A stretch of DNA of 64,000 bases from Flavobacterium saccharophilum (GTDB lineage: Bacteria > Bacteroidota > Bacteroidia > Flavobacteriales > Flavobacteriaceae), in contig NZ_FRBY01000002.1 in assembly GCF_900142735.1 (NCBI RefSeq), positions 434,001-498,000 on the forward strand. Reading direction: 5' to 3'. Below, piece after piece: positions 9,060-15,979 of the stretch. The notes under the pieces are model-generated. The model saw only the letters and a program-made list of their open reading frames with translations, did not search any database and was not told the origin of the DNA. Within the stretch, counting starts at the first letter, position 1. Every line of letters starts with the position of its first letter. The position numbers and the translations under genes are program-made.

Positions 9060-9398
9060 ATGAAAAAAAATATTTTTTTTCTCTTTACTATAATTCTGAT
9101 ATTTTTATCATCTGATTTAATTATTACCCTTTGGTTCATTTTAACTATTGGCTCAACAGTATCAAATATTACTATCAATTCGATACGATATATTTTTATG
9201 CATTATGGGTTTGCGTTAAGTATAGTACCGACCATTTCTTATATAATTATATATTTCTTACATAAGAAAATTAAAACTCGTTGGATTTTCTATTTATCTG
9301 CATTTCTCATTCTATGCTCTTGTTTATATTTTATGGCTTATATTTTTGTGTGGTTTAGTCTGGTTGGCATTATAAAGAACGATCTCTTTACTCAATAA
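9060..9398 (+). CDS. Small membrane protein at the end of cassette 2
   Basis: A 112-residue protein with three hydrophobic segments (about residues 4-30, 47-68 and 76-103), no recognised family. It lies 76 bases after the lipoprotein gene and before a terminator at 9456, so it closes the T6SS cassette. Its position and size parallel the small membrane protein at 3966, and it could be an additional immunity protein. It could equally be an unrelated membrane protein. Confidence 0.45.
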   Translation: MKKNIFFLFTIILIFLSSDLIITLWFILTIGSTVSNITINSIRYIFMHYGFALSIVPTISYIIIYFLHKKIKTRWIFYLSAFLILCSCLYFMAYIFVWFSLVGIIKNDLFTQ

Positions 9399-9455
9399 AC
9401 AATTAGATAGTAATTTAGTATTGAAATTAAATTGATCCCAATCACTTAAAAAAAC

Positions 9456-9492
9456 CTGCGTAAAATCTAACAGAATTTTACGCAGTCTTTTT
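9456..9492. terminator. Bidirectional terminator between the T6SS cassette and metNIQ
   Basis: The arms CTGCGTAAAAT (9456-9466) and ATTTTACGCAG (9475-9485) form a strong stem. A T run follows on the + strand and an A run precedes it, giving a T run on the - strand. It can end both the + strand cassette and the convergent metNIQ operon. Confidence 0.8.
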
Positions 9493-9513
9493 ATTCTAAC
9501 ATTTTACCTACAA

Positions 9514-10332
9514 TTACCAACCCTTCACAGCCCCACCTTTAAACTCACGAATAGCTGCCTGCTCTACTTCTGCAGATTGGAATGCCTGAAGAAACTGTTT
9601 TACTTTTTCTTCATTTTTATTATCTTCACGGCTTACCACCAGATTTACGTATGGAGAATCTTTATCTTCTACAAATAAGGCATCACGTGCAGGAACTAAG
9701 CCTGCCTGAGAAGCAAAAGTATTGTTAATTATAGCAATCGAAACATTTTGATCGTCTAAAGCACGTGGCAACTGAGGTGCTTCTAATTCTAATATTTTAA
9801 GGTTTTTAGGATTACTTACAATGTCGGTTACTTTAGGCAACAGACCAACTCCGGCACGCAATTTCAATAAACCGTTTTTTTCTAAAAGCAATAATGAACG
9901 TCCACCGTTTGTTGGATCATTTGGAATAATGATCGTGCTTTCGTTTTTCAATTCGGCAAGACTTTTTATCTTTTTAGAATAAGCCGCAATCGGATACACA
10001 AATGTTTTTCCAATAATGGCTAATTTATAACCGCGTTGTTTTGATTGCTCATCCAAATAAGGTTTGTGCTGAAAAGCATTGGCATCAATATCGCCCTGAC
10101 TCAACGCTTCGTTTGGAATAACATAATCATTAAACGAAACCAATTCCACCTCAAGGCCATATTTTTCCTTGGCTACTTTTTTAGCCGCTTCTGCCACTTT
10201 CAATTCTGGTCCGGAAGCAACTCCTACTTTAATATGGTGCGGATCGTTCTTTTTGTTTTCGCCACAATTTGATAAAACAAGTGATAAAGCTATAATTCCG
10301 GCTGTTTTAAAGAAATTTAATTTAGTATTCAT
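9514..10332 (-). CDS. metQ: Methionine ABC transporter substrate-binding lipoprotein MetQ
   Basis: A 272-residue NlpA-family protein. The lipoprotein signal ends at LSNC (Cys23). The mature part begins HIKVGVASGPE and contains the NDYVIPNEALSQGDIDANAFQHKPYL segment typical of MetQ (shown here only by its position, about residues 67-92). It captures D- or L-methionine for the MetNI permease. It is the last gene of metN-metI-metQ, 47 bases after metI, and is followed by the terminator at 9456. Family length is normal. Confidence 0.92.
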   Translation of the reverse strand: MNTKLNFFKTAGIIALSLVLSNCGENKKNDPHHIKVGVASGPELKVAEAAKKVAKEKYGLEVELVSFNDYVIPNEALSQGDIDANAFQHKPYLDEQSKQRGYKLAIIGKTFVYPIAAYSKKIKSLAELKNESTIIIPNDPTNGGRSLLLLEKNGLLKLRAGVGLLPKVTDIVSNPKNLKILELEAPQLPRALDDQNVSIAIINNTFASQAGLVPARDALFVEDKDSPYVNLVVSREDNKNEEKVKQFLQAFQSAEVEQAAIREFKGGAVKGW

Positions 10333-10341
10333 CTTTATATT

Positions 10342-10373
10342 TTTTAATTTTAATTTTAATTTTAATTTTTAAT
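10342..10373. repeat. Short tandem repeat of TTTTAA in the metI-metQ gap
   Basis: About five copies of the hexamer TTTTAA (written on the + strand) fill most of the 47-base gap between metI and metQ. Being just upstream of the metQ start, its copy number could affect translation or spacing. No hairpin is formed. Confidence 0.6.
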
Positions 10374-10379
10374 TGGCAA

Positions 10380-11033
10380 TTATCTGTGGTCAAATCGTTT
10401 TGATAAGGTATCACCGGCAAATTGGATAAGGAAAACCAGAATCACCAATAAAGCCAATACCGAATTCATCGTTACGGCATCATAACCAATATAACCGTAC
10501 TGATAGCCCACCTGTCCTAAACCGCCCGCTCCTACTGCTCCGCCCATTGCAGAATATCCTACAAGAGTGATTAAAGTAATCGATGCAGCATTGATTAAAG
10601 ATGGCAATGCTTCCGGCAATAAAACTTTATATACAATTTGAAAAGGTGTTGCGCCTAAAGCTCTTGCGGCTTCAATTAATCCAGATGGCAAACCTAAAAG
10701 ACTATTTTCTACCAATCGTGCAATAAAGGGTGCTGCTCCTATACTTAACGGAACCAATGCCGCACTAACGCCAATTGATGTTCCAACAATGGCCCGGGTA
10801 AACGGAATCATCCAGACAATTAAGATGATGAAGGGAATAGAACGGAAAATATTCACCAAAATAGATAAAACTCTATTTAAAACAGGCTGTTCTAATATTT
10901 GATTTTTTCGGGTAAGGAAAAGCAAAATACCTGTTGGAAGTCCTAACAGGAAGCCGAAAAATCCAGACAAGAATGTCATGATGATCGTTTCCCAGGTTCC
11001 TTTTAACAATAATTCAATAATGGATTCAGACAT
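10380..11033 (-). CDS. metI: Methionine ABC transporter permease MetI
   Basis: A 217-residue inner-membrane permease of the MetI family with five or so membrane helices. The EAA loop reads [27 protein letters not shown] (about residues 137-163), the contact site for MetN. Normal family length. Its start overlaps the end of metN by eight bases, a sign of translational coupling. Confidence 0.93.
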   Translation of the reverse strand: MSESIIELLLKGTWETIIMTFLSGFFGFLLGLPTGILLFLTRKNQILEQPVLNRVLSILVNIFRSIPFIILIVWMIPFTRAIVGTSIGVSAALVPLSIGAAPFIARLVENSLLGLPSGLIEAARALGATPFQIVYKVLLPEALPSLINAASITLITLVGYSAMGGAVGAGGLGQVGYQYGYIGYDAVTMNSVLALLVILVFLIQFAGDTLSKRFDHR

Positions 11034-12057
11034 AACCTATGATTTCTGTTTTAATATGTTTTGATATAAAATATTCGATTGCAGCCTTGTAGTTTTCGCG
11101 TTTGCCGGATAACTCGATCAGCATAATTCCAAAATTCACCTCACCAGCCTGATCCATCTGAGCACTAATAATTTTAAAATTAGTATCAAACAATCTCGAA
11201 ACTTCTGAAATTACAGGTTCATTTACTGATTTCCCTGTCATTTCAAGTCTTAATAGTGGATTTAAATTCTCACCATCTTCCTTTTGTAATCTTTCCAGAT
11301 AAACAGCAGGAATATCCAAATGCAAAGAAGAAGCAATAAATTCTCTTGTCAGTTCATGTTTGGGATCGGCAAAAATTTCGCCGACACTTCCCTGCTCTAT
11401 CAGTTTTCCGTGACTAATTACGGCTACTTCATCACAAATTGATTTCACCACTTCCATCTGGTGTGTAATCAGTAAAATCGTGATGTTAAGTCGGCGATTA
11501 ATATCTTTCAGTAAATTCAGAATAGATCTTGTGGTTGCGGGATCCAATGCGCTTGTTGCTTCGTCACACAATAAAACTTTTGGATTATTGGCTAACGTTC
11601 TGGCAATGGCAACTCTTTGTTTTTGTCCGCCCGAAAGACTTGCGGGATAATCGTTTGCTTTTTCGGATAAACCAACCAACTGAAGCAATTCTAAAACTCT
11701 TTCATTAATTGTTGCTTTTGAAGTTCCTGCTAATTCAAGTGGAAAAGCAACATTTTCAAAGACTGTTCTCGAAGAAAGTAAATTAAAATGCTGAAAAATC
11801 ATTCCGATTTGCCTTCTTTCAATAGCAAGCTGAGCGCTTGATAATTGTATCAGGGATTTTCCATCCACAATAATTTCTCCTGAAGTTGGTCGTTCCAGTA
11901 AATTAACGCATCTGATTAAAGTACTTTTTCCCGCTCCCGAAGTTCCGATTACACCAAAAATTTTCCCTGGCGGAACCTTTAGCGAGACATCCGATAGCGC
12001 CGAAACAATTCGGTCTTTCTGATGAAAAGTTTTACTAACGTTTTTTAATTCAATCAT
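11026..12057 (-). CDS. metN: Methionine ABC transporter ATP-binding protein MetN
   Basis: A 343-residue ABC ATPase. Walker A is GTSGAGKS (38-45); the signature [15 protein letters not shown] is followed by the Walker B segment [13 protein letters not shown]. The last ~75 residues form the NIL/ACT-like domain through which methionine inhibits transport in the characterised E. coli transporter. First gene of metNIQ. Its ATG lies 25 bases after a perfect terminator hairpin that separates it from a Met-rich upstream open frame (12133-12225), so expression may depend on read-through. Confidence 0.93.
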   Translation of the reverse strand: MIELKNVSKTFHQKDRIVSALSDVSLKVPPGKIFGVIGTSGAGKSTLIRCVNLLERPTSGEIIVDGKSLIQLSSAQLAIERRQIGMIFQHFNLLSSRTVFENVAFPLELAGTSKATINERVLELLQLVGLSEKANDYPASLSGGQKQRVAIARTLANNPKVLLCDEATSALDPATTRSILNLLKDINRRLNITILLITHQMEVVKSICDEVAVISHGKLIEQGSVGEIFADPKHELTREFIASSLHLDIPAVYLERLQKEDGENLNPLLRLEMTGKSVNEPVISEVSRLFDTNFKIISAQMDQAGEVNFGIMLIELSGKRENYKAAIEYFISKHIKTEIIGYV

Positions 12058-12081
12058 TCTTTAATTTTAGTTTAAAAACAA

Positions 12082-12114
12082 AAAAGCCTTTCAAATTACT
12101 CATGAAAGGCTTTT
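12082..12114 (-). terminator. Intrinsic terminator in the metN leader (possible attenuator)
   Basis: A perfect 11-bp stem (AAAAGCCTTTC at 12082-12092 pairing with 12104-12114) has an 11-base loop. Read on the - strand it is followed by T-rich sequence. It lies between the putative leader peptide stop (12133) and the metN ATG (12057). Every transcript starting at the upstream promoter must pass it to reach metN. Only one hairpin is obvious; a competing antiterminator was not identified by eye. Confidence 0.7.
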
Positions 12115-12132
12115 CGAAAAAATAGTATTATT

Positions 12133-12225
12133 TTATATAGAAGCCCATACAATCATTACAGTTTCCCAGCACATCATTTTGTTGCTGTTATAATAATTCT
12201 TCATATTGTGGCTATTATTTCTCAT
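12133..12225 (-). CDS. Putative Met-rich leader peptide of metNIQ
   Basis: A 30-codon open frame on the - strand ending in TAA. It has Met at positions 1, 8, 17, 18 and 24, and the cluster MMCWETVMIVW combines Met, Cys and Trp, the rarest codons in this genome's proteins. It begins a few bases after a perfect TAAATTTG promoter box, so its mRNA would be nearly leaderless. An intrinsic terminator and then metN follow. This is the layout of amino-acid attenuation: ribosome stalling at Met codons when methionine is scarce would affect the downstream terminator. Function is inferred from layout and composition; the peptide may be non-functional in trans. Confidence 0.5.
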   Translation of the reverse strand: MRNNSHNMKNYYNSNKMMCWETVMIVWASI

Positions 12226-12233
12226 TTCGTTTG

Positions 12234-12241
12234 CAAATTTA
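12234..12241 (-). promoter_or_regulatory. -7 promoter box for the metNIQ leader transcript
   Basis: Read on the - strand the sequence is TAAATTTG, a full match to the Flavobacterium/Bacteroides -7 consensus TAnnTTTG. Transcription would start around 12228-12231, only a few bases before the leader ATG at 12225. A good -33 TTG at about 19-21 bases upstream is not obvious. Confidence 0.5.
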
Positions 12242-12336
12242 AAGAGTAATTTTTGATTTCACCTCATAAATCATCAAAACTTTTATTAACCTATCAAAAT
12301 AGTAGATTAAATCATTTTATTAGTTATTAGTTATAC

Positions 12337-12427
12337 TTATTCTTTATTCTTTATTCTTTATTCTTTATTCTTTATTCTTTATTCTTTATTCTTTATTCTT
12401 TATTCTTTATTCTTTATTCTTTATTCT
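12337..12427. repeat. Heptanucleotide tandem repeat (TTATTCT x13)
   Basis: Thirteen perfect tandem copies of TTATTCT occupy 91 bases in the intergenic space between the divergent metNIQ and OsmC-like genes. There are no mismatches between copies. It lies about 110 bases upstream of the metNIQ leader start and 100 bases upstream of the osmC -33 element. No coding frame runs through it. Perfect repeats of this type are prone to slippage. Confidence 0.95.
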
Positions 12428-12526
12428 ATTCAGCTCTTGTAAATTTTCTTAAAGCTACTTCCCTTCTACAAAACCTCTAAACTCAATCATTATAAATTAT
12501 TTTAATAACACTCAAAAATTATTAAT

Positions 12527-12557
12527 TTGATTAATAAACATACTCACCATAAATTTG
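12527..12557 (+). promoter_or_regulatory. Promoter of the OsmC-like gene
   Basis: TTG at 12527-12529 and TAAATTTG at 12550-12557 are 20 bases apart, matching the Bacteroidota -33/-7 arrangement in both elements and spacing. Transcription would begin near 12563, giving a ~55-base untranslated leader before the ATG at 12618. Confidence 0.65.
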
Positions 12558-12617
12558 TCTCATCAAAATCAAACAATTGATTTTAAATAATTAAAACAAC
12601 TTAAAAAAATAGAAATC

Positions 12618-13034
12618 ATGAAATTTACAAGAAGAGCAAACGCAAATTGGAAAGGTACAGGAATGGAAGGAAAAGGAACCATCAGTACACAAAGCACCAC
12701 TTTAAACGAAGCACAATTATCTTTCAAAACCCGTTTTGAACAAGGAGTTGGAACCAACCCGGAAGAATTAATCGCAGCGGCACATTCAGGTTGTTTCACC
12801 ATGCAATTAAGCTTTTTATTATCTGAAGCTGGATTTGTTCCGGAAGATTTAGATACAGTGGCAAAAGTTACTTTCGAAGACGGAACCATTACTTTAATTC
12901 AATTAGAATTGACTGGAAAAGTACCTGGAATTTCAGCAGAAGATTTTCAATTGGCAGCTCAAAAAGCAAAACAAATCTGTCCAATTTCAAAATTATTAAA
13001 CACTGAAATTACATTATCTGTAACGTTGAATTAA
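12618..13034 (+). CDS. OsmC-family hydroperoxide reductase
   Basis: A 138-residue OsmC/Ohr-family protein that reduces organic hydroperoxides in the cytoplasm. The two redox cysteines are visible: Cys59 in AAAHSGCFTM and Cys121 in KQICPISK. Length is typical of the OsmC subfamily. It has its own strong promoter upstream. It is followed 76 bases later by an exported hydrolase, and an OxyR-type regulator lies nearby on the opposite strand, so peroxide-linked control is plausible but unproven. Confidence 0.88.
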   Translation: MKFTRRANANWKGTGMEGKGTISTQSTTLNEAQLSFKTRFEQGVGTNPEELIAAAHSGCFTMQLSFLLSEAGFVPEDLDTVAKVTFEDGTITLIQLELTGKVPGISAEDFQLAAQKAKQICPISKLLNTEITLSVTLN

Positions 13035-13110
13035 TTCAATGTCAATAACAATTTCAAAAATCAATTTCAATTTAAAATCATCTAAAATCAACAATCTAAA
13101 ATTTACAATT

Positions 13111-13908
13111 ATGAAAACAATTTCTATAAAAGAACAATTGAAATCTTATTTCTTGTTCGCCGCTTTAATCTTAAGTTTAGTATTTACAACTGTAAATGTT
13201 AACGCACAAACTAAAACTGCTGCTCCGCAAATTAAAAACGTTGTATTGGTACACGGTGCCTTCGCAGACGGTTCAGGATGGCAGGGATTGTACCAAATTT
13301 TGACTAAAAAAGGATATAACGTAACTATTGTTCAAAATCCATTAAGTTCCTTAGCAGATGATGTTGCTGCAACAAATTTAGCCTTAGACAAACAAGACGG
13401 ACCAACTATTTTGGTTGGACATTCATGGGGCGGAACTGTTATTACAGAAGCCGGAAATCACCCAAAAGTAGCAGCATTGGTTTACGTAGCAGCTTTACAA
13501 CCTGATAATGGAGAAAACTCTATTCAATGGCTGCAAACTGCGCCTCCGGCTCCTGAAAACGGTGTATTGGCTCCAGATGACAAAGGAATCGCTTATTATG
13601 ACAAAGCTAAATTCCACGCTGGTTTTGCTGGAGATTTAAGCAAAGAACAAGCTGATTTTATGTATGCTTCTCAAGGTGCTTTCCACGCACAAGGATTTGG
13701 AACTCCTATTACAAAAGCGGCCTGGAGAGATAAACCTTCTTACGGAATTGTAGCAACTGAAGACAAAAGTATCACACCAGATATTCAACGTGCAATGTAC
13801 AAACGTTCTAATACAAAAATCACAGAAATAAAAGGAAGCCATGTGGTTTTTATTTCACAACCAGAAGCTGTTTCGAAAGTTATTATCGCTGCTTCTAAGA
13901 AATTGTAA
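13111..13908 (+). CDS. Exported alpha/beta-hydrolase (esterase-like)
   Basis: A 265-residue alpha/beta-hydrolase. The start is taken at ATG 13111, directly before a signal peptide that ends ...TVNVNAQ; an in-frame ATG at 13039 would add 24 Asn/Lys-rich residues ahead of the signal and is unlikely. Motifs are VLVHGAFADGSGW (oxyanion loop) and GHSWGG with Ser105 as nucleophile. The catalytic His is probably the one in KGSHVVFISQP near the C-terminus. It resembles plant-hormone-esterase-like hydrolases of bacteria (AB_hydrolase_6). Substrate unknown; the protein is predicted to be periplasmic or secreted. A terminator follows. Confidence 0.82.
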   Translation: MKTISIKEQLKSYFLFAALILSLVFTTVNVNAQTKTAAPQIKNVVLVHGAFADGSGWQGLYQILTKKGYNVTIVQNPLSSLADDVAATNLALDKQDGPTILVGHSWGGTVITEAGNHPKVAALVYVAALQPDNGENSIQWLQTAPPAPENGVLAPDDKGIAYYDKAKFHAGFAGDLSKEQADFMYASQGAFHAQGFGTPITKAAWRDKPSYGIVATEDKSITPDIQRAMYKRSNTKITEIKGSHVVFISQPEAVSKVIIAASKKL

Positions 13909-13948
13909 ATTATGAATTGTGAATTATAAATTAATTCCTTCACATAAC

Positions 13949-13980
13949 AAAGCCTGACTTTACGGTCGGGCTTTATTGTT
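13949..13980 (+). terminator. Terminator after the hydrolase
   Basis: AAAGCCTGAC (13949-13958) pairs with GTCGGGCTTT (13965-13974), followed by ATTGTTTT. It ends the OsmC-hydrolase unit. Confidence 0.75.
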
Positions 13981-13998
13981 TTAAAATTTATGCATTTA

Positions 13999-14098
13999 TG
14001 TCATTCCGAGGAACGAGGAATCCCCGAGAGAAGCTCGACACAGATTGACTATTCGGAACGGAGCTACTTGCGGGGATTCCTCGTTCCTCGGAATGACA
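13999..14098. repeat. Dispersed ~100-bp palindromic element, copy A
   Basis: Inverted arms TGTCATTCCGAGGAACGAGG (13999-14018) and its reverse complement ending at 14098 extend inward to GGGGATTCC. The centre is ~45 bases with GAAGCTCGACA-like sequence. A second copy with the same arms lies at 44233-44335. No coding potential. It resembles a REP/MITE-type element common in flavobacterial intergenic DNA. Confidence 0.85.
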
Positions 14099-14134
14099 AT
14101 CGAGATTAAGAAGAACAACCTTAAAAATAAAAAC

Positions 14135-14178
14135 TCCAAATTCTAATCACAACAGATTTGGAATTTGGATTTTTTTTA
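14135..14178. terminator. Bidirectional terminator before the LysR-type gene end
   Basis: TCCAAATTC (14135-14143) pairs with GAATTTGGA (14161-14169), with a T run on the + side and an A run on the other. It can stop - strand transcription from the OxyR-type gene. Confidence 0.6.
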
Positions 14179-14195
14179 TTGGAATTTGTTTTTAT

Positions 14196-15167
14196 CTACA
14201 TAAACTTACTCACCGCCTTCACAAAATAAGGCGAATCGTTCCAGCGGATTTTTCGATAAGCGAAGTCTTTTTTGAGGGAATCCGGGAGGGAATTCCAGAT
14301 GGCTTCGTTCATTTTTTCGAGTATTAGTTTCTTTGAAAAAGAATCGGAAACTACCAAACTGATTTCCCTTACGGGAATAGGTTCCGAGAAAGGTTTAAAA
14401 AGTCCTGATGGTGCGTCGTTCAAAATAGAAAGCTGCGGAATAATAGCAAATCCCAAATGCGCTCGGACTAAATTTTTTAAGGTTTCGATCGAACTGATAT
14501 CGTAGGTAAACTGCTCTTTTATTTTATCTGAGGATTTTAAACCGCAGATATCCAGTAATTGTGCGTTATAGCAAAATTCATGATGCAGCAATAATAATTC
14601 GGTTTTATCTCCGGGCTGCATTTCATAAAACGCTTCTTTCGCCATGGGATGGGACTCATTCAAATACGCCACAAAAGGCTCTTTAAAAATGGGATGTTCA
14701 ATTAAATTAGCGTTTCCGGTTGGAGTTGCCATAATAGCGACATCAATCGTTCCCGTTTCTACATCTTTCATCAACTGACCAGTATTCGATTCTCTTATAA
14801 TGAAATGTACTTTTGGAGTCGCTTCTTTCATCGCTTTAATAAACAACGGAATCAGATAAGGCGATAAAGTGGAAATGATACCTACTTTAACCTCCCCTTC
14901 CAGCAAATTTTTTTCATTCACTACAAAATCCCGAATCTCATCGGCTTCACGGAGAATCTTTTTTGCGCGATTGATAATTTCGATTCCCAATATAGTTGGC
15001 GTCAACGGCACTTTATTCCGATCAAAAATCTTTATTCCGATTTCCTCTTCCAGATTCTTTAACTGAATTGTTAGTCCGGGTTGTGTCACCATACAAACTT
15101 CGGCCGCTCTTGCAAAGTGGCGTTCTTCGTCTAAGGCTACAATATATTTTAATTGCTGAATGGTCAT
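14196..15167 (-). CDS. oxyR: OxyR-type LysR-family peroxide sensor
   Basis: A 323-residue LysR-type regulator. The N-terminal winged helix-turn-helix reads MTIQQLKYIVALDEERHF...TQPGLTIQLKNLE. The effector domain contains HEFCYNAQLLDICGL, placing two cysteines at residues 199 and 208, the same numbers and spacing as the disulfide-forming Cys199/Cys208 pair of E. coli OxyR. It is therefore very probably a hydrogen-peroxide sensor activating antioxidant genes. The last ~15 residues extend beyond the usual LysR end. A katG or ahpC neighbour is absent, but the OsmC-like gene is 1.2 kb away. Confidence 0.88.
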   Translation of the reverse strand: MTIQQLKYIVALDEERHFARAAEVCMVTQPGLTIQLKNLEEEIGIKIFDRNKVPLTPTILGIEIINRAKKILREADEIRDFVVNEKNLLEGEVKVGIISTLSPYLIPLFIKAMKEATPKVHFIIRESNTGQLMKDVETGTIDVAIMATPTGNANLIEHPIFKEPFVAYLNESHPMAKEAFYEMQPGDKTELLLLHHEFCYNAQLLDICGLKSSDKIKEQFTYDISSIETLKNLVRAHLGFAIIPQLSILNDAPSGLFKPFSEPIPVREISLVVSDSFSKKLILEKMNEAIWNSLPDSLKKDFAYRKIRWNDSPYFVKAVSKFM

Positions 15168-15231
15168 TGATTATAATTTTATTTTATAAAGATAACAAAA
15201 TATCAATTTTGATTATAAAACCATGAGAATT

Positions 15232-15363
15232 TTAACCGCAAAGTGCGCAAAGTTTTTTTAATCTCTAGGCTTGGTAAAAACACATCCCGAAGCCTCGGTA
15301 CGCAAAGCTAGGTGGATATAGCTTTGTGAACTTTGCGTAATTCTTAGCGTACTTTGCGGTTAA
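15232..15363. repeat. Palindromic intergenic element (TTTGCG type)
   Basis: The arm AACCGCAAAGTGCGCAAAG (15234-15252) is mirrored by CTTTGCG..TACTTTGCGGTT ending at 15361. A smaller hairpin (CGCAAAGCTA / TAGCTTTGTG) is nested inside. It occupies most of the gap between the OxyR-type gene and the next small gene. Non-coding; a likely repeat family member, though no second full copy is in this window. Confidence 0.65.
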
Positions 15364-15568
15364 ACCTCAAAGTTGCTGCTTAAAATAAAGAAATTCATTA
15401 AAAAACTTCTTTTAAACAAAAACATAAAAAACCCATAATCAATTACTTAAAACACAAACATGGAAATTTTACAATATTTTTTTTAAATTCTATAATTTTT
15501 AACAAAACCAAAATCTCAAATTGTACGTATGTATCTATATACGATACTCTGGAATGGCTTAAATTCAA

Positions 15569-15909
15569 ATGGATAAGTTTTTGGAGCATATTGAGTTTAA
15601 TGACCTTCCGGGTTATCGTTTTATTTCGTTAAATTTTATAAAAGCCGTAAAAGTTTGGAAAAGCCTGAAATTCAGAGATTAAAAAAGAGTTTGCAATATT
15701 TGGAAAGCAAACAACGAGAATTAAAAAAACAGCAGGATACTGATACTCGTAGTATTGAATCAATTATTAAATACTTGAAAAAAGACATGATCCAACAGTT
15801 TAACCTAACGGATTATGATTCTTTAATCAAACAAGAAATTAAAGACACGGATGTTTTTATTACGCATGTAAAATATATTATAGAAACTACTTTTTCAAAT
15901 TCAATTTGA
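15569..15909 (+). pseudogene. Small gene, apparently split by a frameshift
   Basis: Two overlapping + strand frames look like one gene. Frame A starts at ATG 15569 (MDKFLEHIEFNDLPGYRF...) and ends at 15682. Frame B is open from 15604 to 15909, has no ATG near its start (only a TTG at 15655), and encodes a Lys/Gln-rich coiled coil (RLKKSLQYLESKQRELKKQ) of about 84 residues. A one-base slip back near 15655 would join them into about 113 residues. Either a natural frameshift or a base-calling error is possible; alternatively frame B alone is a real gene using TTG. No family is recognised. A strong terminator follows the stop of frame B, which supports a genuine transcription unit. Confidence 0.45.
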
Positions 15910-15930
15910 GCGCGTAATAACTTAATTTAA

Positions 15931-15958
15931 AAAAGTACCTAAAACTTTAGGTACTTTT
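15931..15958. terminator. Bidirectional terminator closing PUL 1
   Basis: A perfect 13-bp inverted repeat (AAAAGTACCTAAA / TTTAGGTACTTTT) lies between the small + strand gene and the stop of the GH35-like gene. A and T runs flank it, so it works for both strands. Confidence 0.8.
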
Positions 15959-15979
15959 AACTATTATTACAACATAGTA

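Noticed and set aside
12058..12245. SAM riboswitch upstream of metN
   Set aside because: No recognisable SAM-I/II/III core by eye; the space is taken by the Met-rich open frame and one terminator hairpin.
12337..12427. CRISPR or coding repeat
   Set aside because: A pure 7-base tandem repeat without spacers and without an open frame.
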